A stretch of 64,000 nucleotides of DNA from contig JABFQO010000001.1 in assembly GCA_019685575.1 (NCBI GenBank), forward strand, positions 1 through 64,000, in the 5' to 3' direction. This document shows, piece after piece, positions 9,315 through 18,194 of the stretch; positions within the stretch are counted from its first letter, which is position 1, and each line of letters starts with the position of its first letter. The position numbers and the translations under genes are program-made. This DNA comes from Candidatus Bathyarchaeota archaeon A05DMB-4 (GTDB lineage: Archaea > Thermoproteota > Bathyarchaeia > Bathyarchaeales > SOJC01). The notes beneath the pieces were generated by a model that saw only the letters and a list, made by a program, of their open reading frames with translations, searched no databases and had not been told where the DNA came from.

Positions 9315-9959
9315 TCACTTGAAAGCCCCTATTTCCCAATAGCGGAATCCGCTTTTCTCAAGTTTCAATTCTTTTTCGGCAAAACTCGAAAACATGTCTA
9401 GCACTTCGTTTTTCGTGCAGAAATGGTGGATTTCTTCAAACTGGGTTCCTTCAAAATCCTCTAAAACAAGAAAAGTGCCGTTTTCGATTTGTTTGCCCTC
9501 TCCGTACCGTGGGTCTTTGTCTGAGGCGATGTTTACGAGGAACAAGCCTTTTTTCTTGAGAATTCGGCGGGTTTCGTTTATGGTTTTTACCATGTCTTTT
9601 CTTAGTCCGTGATGTATAGTGCTGACGCTTATGACGGCGTCAACGCTGTCGTCGTGGAAAGGCAAGCGGGTCATTGACGCTCGAACTAGTGCGACATTAT
9701 CAAGTTTTTCTTTTCGAGCCCACTTTTCTACGATTTTCAATGCGTTTTTTGAGATGTCAAGAGCGATGACGTTGAAGCCGTGAGTGGCCAAGTATATGGT
9801 GTGCCTGCCTGCTCCGCAGCCCAAGTCGAGCACGGTCTTCGCTTTGATGCGGTTGAAAGTGGGTAAAGCCTTAACTATGAACGGTGCGAGTTCCCTTAGC
9901 CTGTTTGGCAATGTTTTCAGCGTCGAGTAATAATTTTCCCACATGACTGTAAACCACAA
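9315..9959 (-). CDS. Class I SAM-dependent methyltransferase
   Basis: The Rossmann-fold motif I, VLDLGCGAGRHTIYLA (about residues 43-58), binds S-adenosylmethionine. The acidic end of beta 2 (VIALDIS), a motif with SMTRLPFHDDSVDAVISV and a post-motif region follow in the usual order (methyltransferase type 11). The substrate is unknown. The second ATG (9944) is an equally good start. The gene stands alone, with about 95 bases to the coiled-coil gene. Confidence 0.88.
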   Translation of the reverse strand: MWFTVMWENYYSTLKTLPNRLRELAPFIVKALPTFNRIKAKTVLDLGCGAGRHTIYLATHGFNVIALDISKNALKIVEKWARKEKLDNVALVRASMTRLPFHDDSVDAVISVSTIHHGLRKDMVKTINETRRILKKKGLFLVNIASDKDPRYGEGKQIENGTFLVLEDFEGTQFEEIHHFCTKNEVLDMFSSFAEKELKLEKSGFRYWEIGAFK

Positions 9960-10067
9960 CGCTTGTTTTGAGTAATTGATTTACTGCCTTTAGAATTTTT
10001 GCCAAAAAATAGGCTTTGCTGATTCTTTACGCGGTAGAAATAGGAGGAAAGAAACTTGGCGTGTGTT

Positions 10068-10817
10068 TTAGAAGATTCCGAGTTTTATCGATGGAATGTC
10101 GCCTTTTATTACGGTGCCCGTGGCGCCGTCCAAGAAGAGGCTGTAATGTTCACGTTTATACTCGTAAGTGATGAACCACACGGGGGCGTGAAGATAGACC
10201 ACGTCGCCGACCTTGAACTCTGTTTTTGCTTCTATGATTTTGTCCACGTCTTCCTTCATCAAAAACTGATGCAAACTCTCGATTTCTTGTTTGGCGATTT
10301 CTATGGCTTCGTGCTGTGGGCGTTCGCTGTTAAAGACTTTGGCGAAGCCCTCGATTCGTCTGAAGTCGTACGGAATTTTTGCCTCCAAGGGCACCTCGTA
10401 TTCACGAGTCGGGAATTGGGTTGCCTTCCTCGCCAACACCAGCCAATTATACTCCTTTTCAATCTTTCCCTCCTTAACTACGGGCGGCGTTATCCTTTCA
10501 AAAACACCTTTGTAACTGGTCGTGGCTTTTGCGGGAACAATCCAGAACGGTAGATAAACTAGGTTTTTTTCGAGAATCTTCGATTTTGCGAGGTCGCCGG
10601 GTTTCAGAAAACCGGATTTCATCCATTCTCTTATGGGTGTTTCTACGGTTGTAGCGTCGTACTTGTTCAGCATCATGGAATGTTCGAACACGAATGCCTT
10701 CCCCGTCTCGATGACTTGCGTAAAGCCGCAGTATGGGCATGTTGCAATGATTTCGCCCGGGTTGAACTTGATTGGTGCACCACAATGGGCGCATTGTATC
10801 TCTTTCACCACCGACAT
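10068..10817 (-). CDS. Zinc-ribbon protein of unknown function
   Basis: Starting at the ATG at 10817, the protein opens at once with a zinc ribbon: CAHCGAPIKF...CPYCGF in the first 30 residues. The remaining roughly 220 residues are beta-rich with aromatic patches and have no recognised enzyme motif; membrane segments are absent. The frame is open further upstream to 10946, but that stretch abuts the divergent htpX start and has no conserved look, so the shorter form is preferred. It may be a metal-binding accessory or regulatory protein. Divergent pairing with htpX could mean a link to membrane protein quality control, but this is only positional. Confidence 0.75.
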   Translation of the reverse strand: MSVVKEIQCAHCGAPIKFNPGEIIATCPYCGFTQVIETGKAFVFEHSMMLNKYDATTVETPIREWMKSGFLKPGDLAKSKILEKNLVYLPFWIVPAKATTSYKGVFERITPPVVKEGKIEKEYNWLVLARKATQFPTREYEVPLEAKIPYDFRRIEGFAKVFNSERPQHEAIEIAKQEIESLHQFLMKEDVDKIIEAKTEFKVGDVVYLHAPVWFITYEYKREHYSLFLDGATGTVIKGDIPSIKLGIF

Positions 10818-10946
10818 TTGTGAAACCTCGTCCAACCTATTAAGCAACTGAGAGACATAAGTTTTCTTTAACCCGGCAAAGAGAAAGTTTAATTCTTTCT
10901 GTTGAAAACTGTGTGATAATTGAATAAAAAAGGGTGAGGCAAACAA

Positions 10947-12008
10947 ATGGCGCGTTTATCTAGGCTTAAGATGTCTATGACCATGGCGATTCTCTTAGTG
11001 GGAATAATCTTCGCTGTTTTCCTTGCGGTGCTGATGTACGTGGTCAGCCTTTTCTGGGAAGTGCCGCCGCTTGGGATGTACGCAATAGCCATCATAGGTG
11101 CTGGGTTCTTTATCTTTATCCAGTACCTCATCGGACCAGCAGTCGTCAGAGCCGCCACACGCCTGCGTTACTTGAAGCCTAATGAAAACCCTTGGCTTGA
11201 AGAGACCGTTAAAAAATACGCGGAAAAAAGCGGACTGCCAATGCCTAAATTAGCCATCGTGCCTGACGAGACGCCCAACGCTTTTGTTTTTGGCAGAACG
11301 GCGAGCAGCGCGACTTTGGCGTTGCATGAAGGTTTACTTAAGCAGTTGACTAAGGAAGAAGTGGAAGGCGTGATTGGGCACGAGTTGGGTCACCTTAGAC
11401 ATAAGGATTATCTGGTGATGACTGCACTTTCGGCGGTTCCGTTAATCGCTTATCTCATTGCCCGCGTAAGTTTTGAGGCTATGCGTTTCGGGACTATTGG
11501 ACGCAACCGGAAAGACAGCGGAGTCATTTGGGTGGCAATAATCGCTGCGGCTTTCATTTCATACATCGTTTACATTATTACGCAACTTTGCGTTTTGGGA
11601 TTGAGCCGTTTAAGGGAGCATTATGCTGACGCTTATTCGGCCTATTTGACTGGCGATCCGCGGCAACTCCAAAGCGCGTTGACGAAGATTACCTATGGCT
11701 TGTCGCTTTCGCCCAAGCCTCCAAGCGGGGCGCGAACCTTCTACATCGGCGATCCTGCGACGGCGAAATTAGAGTTTCAAAGCATCATATCACGAAAGCA
11801 AGAGTATGATTTGGACAGAGACGGTGTGCTGGATGAAAGAGAGTTGGAGTTGGCTATGGAGAAGGAAGCGAAGAACACGTGGGTTAAGGTGAACACGTTG
11901 TTCACGACTCACCCGCCGACCTATAAGCGAATACTATTGTTGCGTGAGATTGAAAAAGAAATGGAGACGGGTAAATTTACAAGCAACAACATCTACTCGC
12001 ACATTTAG
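10947..12008 (+). CDS. htpX: HtpX-like M48 zinc metalloprotease
   Basis: A membrane-bound M48 peptidase that degrades damaged membrane proteins. Two transmembrane helices lie in the first 75 residues. The zinc motif HELGHLRH is near residue 145. Two more helices follow (about 155-170 and 190-215), and the third ligand is probably the Glu in LREHYADAYSA, where the family has ExxxD. The length of 353 residues is longer than bacterial HtpX because of an insertion around 270-310 with an Asp-rich DRDGVLDERELE stretch that resembles an EF-hand loop. ATG 10947 follows a GGTGAGG ribosome-binding site. Confidence 0.9.
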   Translation: MARLSRLKMSMTMAILLVGIIFAVFLAVLMYVVSLFWEVPPLGMYAIAIIGAGFFIFIQYLIGPAVVRAATRLRYLKPNENPWLEETVKKYAEKSGLPMPKLAIVPDETPNAFVFGRTASSATLALHEGLLKQLTKEEVEGVIGHELGHLRHKDYLVMTALSAVPLIAYLIARVSFEAMRFGTIGRNRKDSGVIWVAIIAAAFISYIVYIITQLCVLGLSRLREHYADAYSAYLTGDPRQLQSALTKITYGLSLSPKPPSGARTFYIGDPATAKLEFQSIISRKQEYDLDRDGVLDERELELAMEKEAKNTWVKVNTLFTTHPPTYKRILLLREIEKEMETGKFTSNNIYSHI

Positions 12009-12107
12009 CCCGTCATTTTTGTTTGATATTTTTGTAGAAAACAGTTTAATACTCCGACTGTAGGTATAGTAGGAGGGCTTAGAAGGGAAGGAGGTCCTCC
12101 CGCTAAC

Positions 12108-12821
12108 TTGAAGCACATAAAAATCGAGGCTTTCGACTGCCCCAACGCTTGGTTTAAAACGTTAAACGCCATCTGGAACCAAGGCGAATCCTTCAAAATC
12201 GGTTATGGTTCTGAATGCACGAATACTAAAAAACTCAACATAACCATCGAGATTAGCCATCCCGAGAATCGCCCGCTAGTCGACGAGAAGGCACCGTGCG
12301 ACATGAAATATGTGCAGTGGTACGCGTTGAAGTATTTGTGGTCAGGCGAGATTGAAGAGGAAACCTACACGTACGGCAGCCGCTTGAGAACACCCGTGGA
12401 CCAGGTGGAGATGGCGATACGGCGGTATCTGGAAGAACAATGCGACAGACAGGTAACGATGGTGATTAGGCTTCCTGAAGACATCCACAAAACCTTAAAC
12501 AACCGTCAACACGAACCACCATGCCTGAGCCTGATTGACACAGAAATTTTGGACGGACAAATGAACCTTACCTGCTACTTCAGGTCATGGGACGCTTACG
12601 CGGGGTTGCCAGCAAATATTGCGGGCATTCAGTTGTTTAATGAGGCTTTTGTAGAAGAAATCAACCGACGAGGCAACTTAAACATAAAAACAGGAAAACT
12701 TGTGTTTCACTCTAAAAACTGCCACATCTACGAACGACAATTCAAACTTGTAGAAGACCTCTTGAAACCACAACAACCAGACAACCGACGCAAAATGCTC
12801 GTCAAATCGAACGTTGGCTAG
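12108..12821 (+). CDS. thyA: Thymidylate synthase, archaeal ThyA type
   Basis: Makes dTMP from dUMP by reductive methylation with a methylene-pterin donor. The catalytic Cys stands in EPPCLSLID (about residue 143). The conserved nucleotide/folate region CYFRSWDAYAGLPANIAGIQL follows, matching the RSWD...P.N..G signature of the family. At 237 residues it is shorter than bacterial ThyA, as in methanogen enzymes. The start is TTG at 12108, supported by a GGAGGT ribosome-binding site some ten bases before it. In archaea of this kind the donor may be a tetrahydromethanopterin derivative rather than folate; that is an inference. Confidence 0.85.
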   Translation: MKHIKIEAFDCPNAWFKTLNAIWNQGESFKIGYGSECTNTKKLNITIEISHPENRPLVDEKAPCDMKYVQWYALKYLWSGEIEEETYTYGSRLRTPVDQVEMAIRRYLEEQCDRQVTMVIRLPEDIHKTLNNRQHEPPCLSLIDTEILDGQMNLTCYFRSWDAYAGLPANIAGIQLFNEAFVEEINRRGNLNIKTGKLVFHSKNCHIYERQFKLVEDLLKPQQPDNRRKMLVKSNVG

Positions 12822-12922
12822 ATTCGATTCAGTTCATCCCGCGGGCGGAACGTTCTGGTTTATGATTCTGCAAGGAATTTTATCGAAGAAAGCAGCATGG
12901 TGAATACCAATTAAGGCATGGT

Positions 12923-13393
12923 ATGTCTTTGTCATCCAATAACAGCATAAATGGAAATTATTTGTTGGCATGCACGCAATACAGCATATCGCTGCACGGT
13001 TCTTCAAACAATTTGTTCCACCATAATTTCATAAACAATACTCCATCAGTGAGGTTTCCGAATCTCTGTAGGGAGTTTTGGAATAACCGTGTCGAAAGTA
13101 ATTACTGGAGCGACTACGCGGGTGTTGATGCAAATCATGACGGGATAGGCGATACTCCATATATGCTTAATGCAGAAAATCAAAACAATTACCCATTAGT
13201 GAACGTGTACATCGCAGGCGATTATAATCATGATGATACAGTGAACATGTCTGATGCGGATATGGTGGAATTAGCATGGCAATCCAGACGAGACAATTTG
13301 AATTATAACGCGCATGTGGATTTTAACATGGACGGCATAATAAACATTAAAGACGCCACGATAATCGGCATGAACTGGCAAAAACACGTCTAA
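12923..13393 (+). pseudogene. Remnant of an exported beta-helix/dockerin protein
   Basis: The sequence starts in the middle of a right-handed beta-helix (NosD type: Asn-rich turns such as SSNNSINGNYL and SGSSNNLFHHNF-like repeats). It runs into the WSDYAGVDANHDGIGDTPY motif that commonly ends such helices, and finishes with a type I dockerin-like pair of calcium loops (DYNHDDTVNMSDAD and DFNMDGIINIKDA). There is no signal peptide and the frame is closed by a stop about 60 bases upstream, so the 5' part is missing. The intact version would be secreted and bind calcium and possibly a cohesin partner. A related dockerin gene lies at 47946. I read this as a truncated, probably dead copy. Confidence 0.7.
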
Positions 13394-13476
13394 CCACTAA
13401 TTCTCTGTCCACATTGAAACCTACAAGAATAGTCTGTCAACTACAGCGTACGCTCACACGGAGACCCCTAACTTTC

Positions 13477-13650
13477 ATTGTGCTATGCAGAAACGATACT
13501 TAGACGAGGGAAAGGCGTATGCGTTTTAGGAAAGAAACTCACCCGCAACACGACAACACATCACAACATCAAAACCATATTTGCCGTATATTTGGAGCCT
13601 AATAGGATCATATATGGAAGAGGGTCTAGAAACGCATCACACGGCGCACA
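13477..13650 (+). repeat. Dispersed intergenic repeat, copy A
   Basis: About 174 bases that recur in opposite orientation at 28194-28386 with near identity. Both start with ATTGTGCTATGCAGAAACGA and share the middle block around CATATTTGCCGTATATTTGG and the end around GTCTAGAAACGCATCACACG. Copy A lacks about 18 bases of an AC-rich run present in copy B and differs at a few other positions. A short partial copy lies at 57265. It stands 84 bases after a gene end and just before eS30. Short open frames inside it are not credible genes. It could be a non-autonomous mobile element or a structured RNA element. Confidence 0.8.
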
Positions 13651-13681
13651 CACTACACCGAATCGAAAGCCCACACAAAAA

Positions 13682-13690
13682 TGTTTAAAA
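13682..13690 (+). promoter_or_regulatory. Probable TATA box for eS30
   Basis: TGTTTAAAA lies about 40 bases before the eS30 ATG, the spacing expected for an archaeal BoxA with a short leader. It also marks the right border of repeat copy A. Confidence 0.4.
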
Positions 13691-13729
13691 GAACCATCCG
13701 CCAAAGTTACAAAACAGAAGTGAAAAAAC

Positions 13730-13891
13730 ATGCCAACACACGGCTCACTCTCAAAAGCAGGAAAAGTCCGAGGCCAAACACCAAAAATAGCCCCCACCGA
13801 GAAAAAAAAGCCATCCCCACGCATCCACACCCGCAGAAACTATGAAAAACGCCTAATCCTGCAACGAAAAAGCGGACAAAACTGGCTCTAA
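13730..13891 (+). CDS. rps30e: Small ribosomal subunit protein eS30
   Basis: A 53-residue basic protein of the small ribosomal subunit, found only in archaea and eukaryotes. Translation from ATG 13730 gives the family signature start [20 protein letters not shown], then a Lys/Pro-rich stretch and the RRNYEKR...KSGQNW ending. The length matches the family. It lies 37 bases before the amidohydrolase gene and may be cotranscribed with it. It is easily missed because of its size. Confidence 0.93.
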   Translation: MPTHGSLSKAGKVRGQTPKIAPTEKKKPSPRIHTRRNYEKRLILQRKSGQNWL

Positions 13892-13928
13892 CAAAACTTT
13901 AATCACACTTTATTCTGGAATTAAAATC

Positions 13929-15503
13929 ATGCAAAACACAGATCTAATTCTCTACAACGCCAACATATATACTCTAAACAAGAAAAAACCCAAAGCCCAA
14001 GCCATAGCCATAAAAGACAAAAAAATAACCGCGGTAGGCACAAACCAAGAAATTCTCAAATTAAAAACCAAAAACACAAAAATAATCAACCTCAAAGGCG
14101 AAACCGTAATCCCAGGCTTAATTGACTGCCACGTTCACATGTCAGCATTCGCACACTCACTCCAACAAATCAACTTATGCAACATCACCTCCATCACACA
14201 GTTACAACAAAAACTCAAACAAGCCGCCGCAAAAAAACCACAAAACACATGGATAATTGCCCGAGGATTCGACCACGAAAAATTCAAAGAAAAACGCTTA
14301 CCAACAAAATTCGACCTCGACAAAGCTGTTCCCAATCATCCAACAATAATAACACGCGTATGCGGCCACCTAAGCGTAGCCAACAGCAAAGCACTAGAAA
14401 TCGCAAACATAACCAACCACACAAAAACAGAAAAAAACACAAAAATCTGCAAAAACCCCAACACAGGCGAACCCACCGGAATTCTCCTCGAAGACGCCCA
14501 ACAACTTATCATGGAACACCTTCCAGACCCGAACGAAGAAGAACTACTCAAATCATACCAACAAGCATGCAAAAAAGCAACAGAAAACGGGCTAACCAGC
14601 ATACACTGGATACTCAGCAACCCAAAAGAAATACAACTCATACAAAAACTCCACAAACAAAAGAAACTTCCAATACGAACCTACCTAATCACCCCCATCG
14701 AAGACATCGACAAGTTAACAGAAAACGGCCTTTACACAGGCTTCGGCGACGACCAAATAAAAATTGGATGCGTAAAAATCTTCGCTGACGGCTCACTCGG
14801 AGCATCCACAGCCGCTCTACAATCACCATACACGGATAACAAAACAACTCGGGGGCTCCTCGTAAACTCGAAGACCAAACTGGAAAAACTCATCAAAAAA
14901 TCACAAAAAAACGGCTTCCAAACAGCCATCCACGCAATAGGTGACAGAGCCATAAAAACAGTTTTAGACGCATTAGAACACGCCCAAAAAGAAATCACCA
15001 AAAAAAATCACCGGCACCGCATAGAACACGCATCCGTGTTGAACGAAAAATTAATCGAACGCATACGAAAACTCAAAATAATCATTTCAGTCCAACCACA
15101 CTTCGTTGCCTCAGATTTCTGGGTAACAAAACGGCTAGGCAAAAAGCGAGCAAGATGGACGTACCAGTTCAGAACTCTGCTAACTTCGGGAATACGTGTT
15201 TGTGCAGGCTCAGATTGCCCCGTAGAGCCAATTAGCCCATTACTCGGCGTTTGGGCATCCGTGACTCGAGAAATCTCGCCTCAAGAAAGAATCTCAATAG
15301 ACCAGGCAATACGAATGTACACTATCAATGCTGCATTCGCGTCCTTCGAAGAAAAAATAAAAGGCACAATTGAAGAGGGAAAACTTGCCGATTTAACAGT
15401 CCTTGCACAAGACCCGTATAAAGTACATCCACACAAAATAAAAGACATACGTGTGAGCATGACAATTGTTGATGGCAAAATCGTTTACAAAAGAAGACAC
15501 TAA
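13929..15503 (+). CDS. Metal-dependent amidohydrolase (YtcJ-like)
   Basis: A 524-residue member of the amidohydrolase superfamily (Amidohydro_3 type). The metal motif DCHVHM is near residue 67, IHAIGDRAI near 335 carries a further His ligand, a helix with RIEHASVL holds another, and CAGSDCPVEP near 420 provides the Asp. An N-terminal beta-sandwich part (LILYNANIYTLN) and the closing ADLTVLAQDP region complete the composite beta domain typical of the family. It hydrolyses an amide or ester bond of an unknown substrate. Codon use is strikingly A-rich, similar to eS30 just before it. Alternative: one of several imidazolonepropionase-like enzymes, so no symbol is given. Confidence 0.9.
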   Translation: MQNTDLILYNANIYTLNKKKPKAQAIAIKDKKITAVGTNQEILKLKTKNTKIINLKGETVIPGLIDCHVHMSAFAHSLQQINLCNITSITQLQQKLKQAAAKKPQNTWIIARGFDHEKFKEKRLPTKFDLDKAVPNHPTIITRVCGHLSVANSKALEIANITNHTKTEKNTKICKNPNTGEPTGILLEDAQQLIMEHLPDPNEEELLKSYQQACKKATENGLTSIHWILSNPKEIQLIQKLHKQKKLPIRTYLITPIEDIDKLTENGLYTGFGDDQIKIGCVKIFADGSLGASTAALQSPYTDNKTTRGLLVNSKTKLEKLIKKSQKNGFQTAIHAIGDRAIKTVLDALEHAQKEITKKNHRHRIEHASVLNEKLIERIRKLKIIISVQPHFVASDFWVTKRLGKKRARWTYQFRTLLTSGIRVCAGSDCPVEPISPLLGVWASVTREISPQERISIDQAIRMYTINAAFASFEEKIKGTIEEGKLADLTVLAQDPYKVHPHKIKDIRVSMTIVDGKIVYKRRH

Positions 15504-15580
15504 ATTTTTGGGGTAAATGCTTTAAGCCGTTCTCTAATATTTATAATATCAAACGTAGAACGCTTGAAGGGAGATTTAGA

Positions 15581-16057
15581 ATGCCATTTTCGTTTCGTGT
15601 GAGATTCGGCGAATATGAAGTAGAACTCAACGGCACCAAACAAGAAGTTCTCGACACAATAAAGGACCTGCCAACCCTCGTCGAAAAAGTGTCTAAAGCC
15701 TTTGAAGAATCAAAAATCAAAGGTACCAGTGTCACCGCCAAACCATTAACCGTACGCATCGCCCCATCCTCAAACTCTCAATCTACCGCTGGAGCCATAA
15801 CTTCCATCCCGATTCCGTCAATTCCCCACACACAACAGTGCAACCAAGCTGTTCTCAGTTTGTTGGAAACAGATTGGGGACGATGGAAACCGAGAACACT
15901 GCCCGAAATAATTGAGGCATTAAGAGTAAACGCTATCCATTATCCGGCTACAACGCTTTCCGGCGTGCTGAACTGGTTGGTGAAAAAAGGCAAAGTCAGA
16001 CGCTGGAAAACCGACGAAGGTTACGTGTACATCCTTGCAGAAAAGGAGGCAAAATAA
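15581..16057 (+). CDS. Winged-helix protein, paralog 1 of a tandem trio
   Basis: The N-terminal 50-60 residues form a small beta/alpha unit (FRVRFGEYEVELNG then a helix with KDLPTLVEKV). A Ser/Thr/Pro-rich linker and a C-terminal winged helix of about 75 residues (LSLLETDWGRWKPRTLPEIIEAL...GVLNWLVKKGKVRRW) follow. The two following genes have the same plan, so this is a tandem triplication. ATG 15581 follows GGGAGA. An AT-rich element (TAATATTTATAAT, about 15534-15546) is a likely promoter. The C-terminal half resembles an archaeal DNA-binding domain; the N-terminal unit is unrecognised and might dimerise or bind a ligand. Confidence 0.78.
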   Translation: MPFSFRVRFGEYEVELNGTKQEVLDTIKDLPTLVEKVSKAFEESKIKGTSVTAKPLTVRIAPSSNSQSTAGAITSIPIPSIPHTQQCNQAVLSLLETDWGRWKPRTLPEIIEALRVNAIHYPATTLSGVLNWLVKKGKVRRWKTDEGYVYILAEKEAK

Positions 16058-16069
16058 CTGCCCAGCAAA

Positions 16070-16534
16070 ATGCAAGTACACATAAAGACATCATTCGGCG
16101 AAATAATCATCGAAGGTGAAACAGCAACCGAAGTATTGAACATGCTACAAGCCATACCGCAAAATTTTACTGCCGAAGTTTCGAGCAGGATCTCGTCGAA
16201 ACTGGCTACATCCATCAAACCGCGCCTCGAAGGGATTGTGGAGTTCACAGATGAGGGACCAGTAATAACCACACATAAATCGCTCACTCACTACGAAACT
16301 ATTAGTTTAATTCTTTATGCCCTCGAAAACAAAACAGGCACAGCAGCACAAATTCAAAAACTCCTGCAATCAAGCGGCATAAAATCCATGGTGCCTGCGC
16401 GGTTGAATGAAATGACAAGACGCGGAATCGTCTTTAAACCTACTCCATCACGCCCAGAATTCAAGCTTACCACGCAAGGCGTAAGATGGGTCGAAGACAC
16501 GATTTTGCCTAAACTGAAAGAGGGCGAAAAGTGA
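16070..16534 (+). CDS. Winged-helix protein, paralog 2 of a tandem trio
   Basis: It starts 12 bases after paralog 1 and repeats its plan in 154 residues. The N-terminal strand-strand-helix unit is VHIKTSFGEIIIEGETATEVLNML, followed by a linker and a winged helix (SLILYALENKTGTAAQIQKLL...RLNEMTRRGIVFK). The matched hydrophobic pattern of the N-terminal unit in all three genes is the clearest sign of common origin. The stop overlaps the next start by four bases (GTGA), indicating translational coupling. The function is unknown; it is probably a transcription regulator or DNA-binding accessory protein. Confidence 0.78.
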   Translation: MQVHIKTSFGEIIIEGETATEVLNMLQAIPQNFTAEVSSRISSKLATSIKPRLEGIVEFTDEGPVITTHKSLTHYETISLILYALENKTGTAAQIQKLLQSSGIKSMVPARLNEMTRRGIVFKPTPSRPEFKLTTQGVRWVEDTILPKLKEGEK

Positions 16535-17052
16535 ACGCTGGAGATGCTTCGGAAAAGATTTCGGTTAACATAAAATTCAAGGACATCGAACAAAAATTCG
16601 AAGGCGACGTTAACGACGTTTGGTATCTGATCAACAAATTCTTCAGCGAGACAGTTCCCAACCTAAAAATAGTGCGCAAACTCTTGCTTACCGTAGACAT
16701 GCAGAAACTTATGGAAGACTGCAAGGACATTGTAGCAATTACTCCAGAAGGTACCGTTATACTCATCTCGAAAGGACTATTAACGGACAATGAAGCCATT
16801 ATGCTTCACTTGCTAGCCTGCTATGTAGGATACAAGATTGGCGTGCTGAAAACAGATTTAATCGCCAAAGATTCATTACAAAAAGGCTTGGGGAAAAACG
16901 CAAAAATCATCAGCACGCGACTTGGAGAACTTTGCCGAAAAGGGTACGTGGTTAAGATGAATGATGCGTACAAGATTTCAACCATGGGCATCAAAACGTT
17001 GCAAAGCGAACTGTTGCCAAAATTGAAACAAAACCTAGGTTCCAAACCTTAA
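16531..17052 (+). CDS. Winged-helix protein, paralog 3 of a tandem trio
   Basis: It starts with GTG at 16531, inside the stop of paralog 2. The N-terminal unit (VNIKFKDIEQKFEGDVNDVWYLINKFF) is followed by a middle region with ITPEGTVILISKG. A C-terminal winged helix holds ISTRLGELCRKGYVVKMNDAYKIS and ends near LQSELLPKLKQ, which matches the ending of paralog 2 (EDTILPKLKEG). It closes the operon; radA begins 140 bases on from its own promoter region. The proximity to radA is suggestive but not proof of a role in recombination. Confidence 0.78.
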   Translation: MNAGDASEKISVNIKFKDIEQKFEGDVNDVWYLINKFFSETVPNLKIVRKLLLTVDMQKLMEDCKDIVAITPEGTVILISKGLLTDNEAIMLHLLACYVGYKIGVLKTDLIAKDSLQKGLGKNAKIISTRLGELCRKGYVVKMNDAYKISTMGIKTLQSELLPKLKQNLGSKP

Positions 17053-17192
17053 CAACTATTATCTTTTAAGGTTCACTTTCAGTCACCTCTGGGTAAGTTT
17101 TATTTCTATACATTCGCATCTCTTAAATACTAACAAACCGTTTAAAGTCATGCTCTCACTAACCAAATCAACGCGAAAGAGATGCAAAAATC

Positions 17193-18194
17193 ATGACAAC
17201 GGAAGAAACTAAAACAAAAAAGCACTACGAAATCCTAGAAGACTTACCCGGCATAGGTCCCACAACTGCTCAACGGTTACGCGAACTAGGCTTCCACACG
17301 ATAGAATCACTCGCAACTGCGACAACAAGAGAACTTGAAGCCGCAGGAGTTGGCGAGAAAAAAGCGTTAGAAGTTATCCGCGCCGCGCGAAGCGGTATGG
17401 AACTCTCTTTTATTCGTGCAGATGAACTTATGAGAATGCGACAAAACGTTCTTCGATTAACCACAGGAAGCAAAGCCATCGATAATCTATTGGAAGGCGG
17501 CTTGGAAACACAAACAATAATAGAATTTTTCGGCGAATTCGGAAGCGGCAAAAGCCAAATCTGCCATCAACTTTGCGTAAATGTGCAATTGCCTCCAGAA
17601 CGAGGCGGCTTGGCCGGTGGAGCACTGTACATTGACACAGAAAACACCTTCCGCACAGAGCGTATCGTGAAAATGGCGGAACATTTAGGTCTAGACCCAA
17701 ACGAGACAGTGCGCAACATAATATTTGCTGAGGCTTATAATAGCGATCACCAAATCTTCCTCCTCGACAACGCTGACGAAATCATAAAGGAAAACAACAT
17801 TCGCCTTATCATAATTGACTCTTTAACCGCTCATTTCCGCAGCGAATACGTAGGTCGAGAAACACTCGCAGAAAGACAACAAAAAATAAACAAGCACATG
17901 CACAGGCTTATTCGTCTAGCCCAAGCCTTCAACGCAGTCGCCGTAGTAACGAACCAGGTCATGGCCAAACCAGATGTTTTCTTTGGCGACGCAGTTCACC
18001 CAGTCGGCGGCCACATAATCGCTCACACAAGCCACACTAGGTTTTACCTGCGAAAGGCTTCAAGAGGACCCGTACGTATTGCAAGACTCGTCAGTAGCCC
18101 TCAATTGCCAGAAGGCGAGGTGGCGTTCAAAATCACAGTGAACGGTATAGAAGACGTTACTGAAGAAGATAGTTCAGAAAGGGGAAAACGCTAA
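17193..18194 (+). CDS. radA: DNA repair and recombination protein RadA
   Basis: The archaeal RecA/Rad51 recombinase, which forms filaments on single-stranded DNA and performs strand exchange. Residues 10-65 carry the helix-hairpin-helix domain (EDLPGIGPTTAQRLRELGF). The ATPase core has Walker A GEFGSGKSQ near 112 and Walker B LIIIDSLTAHFR near 208. The length of 333 residues is usual. Likely TATA-like elements are TTAAATACT (about 17122) and GTTTAAAG (about 17138). The stop overlaps the next gene in a TAATG arrangement, so the small protein downstream is translationally coupled. Confidence 0.96.
   Translation: MTTEETKTKKHYEILEDLPGIGPTTAQRLRELGFHTIESLATATTRELEAAGVGEKKALEVIRAARSGMELSFIRADELMRMRQNVLRLTTGSKAIDNLLEGGLETQTIIEFFGEFGSGKSQICHQLCVNVQLPPERGGLAGGALYIDTENTFRTERIVKMAEHLGLDPNETVRNIIFAEAYNSDHQIFLLDNADEIIKENNIRLIIIDSLTAHFRSEYVGRETLAERQQKINKHMHRLIRLAQAFNAVAVVTNQVMAKPDVFFGDAVHPVGGHIIAHTSHTRFYLRKASRGPVRIARLVSSPQLPEGEVAFKITVNGIEDVTEEDSSERGKR

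Noticed and set aside
13478-13723. Open frame inside repeat copy A
   Set aside because: It covers the repeat and the eS30 promoter, has no protein-like pattern and is not preserved in copy B.
14177-14788. Long open frame inside the amidohydrolase gene
   Set aside because: Out-of-frame product rich in Arg, Asn, Lys, Thr and Pro caused by A/C-rich codons of the real gene.
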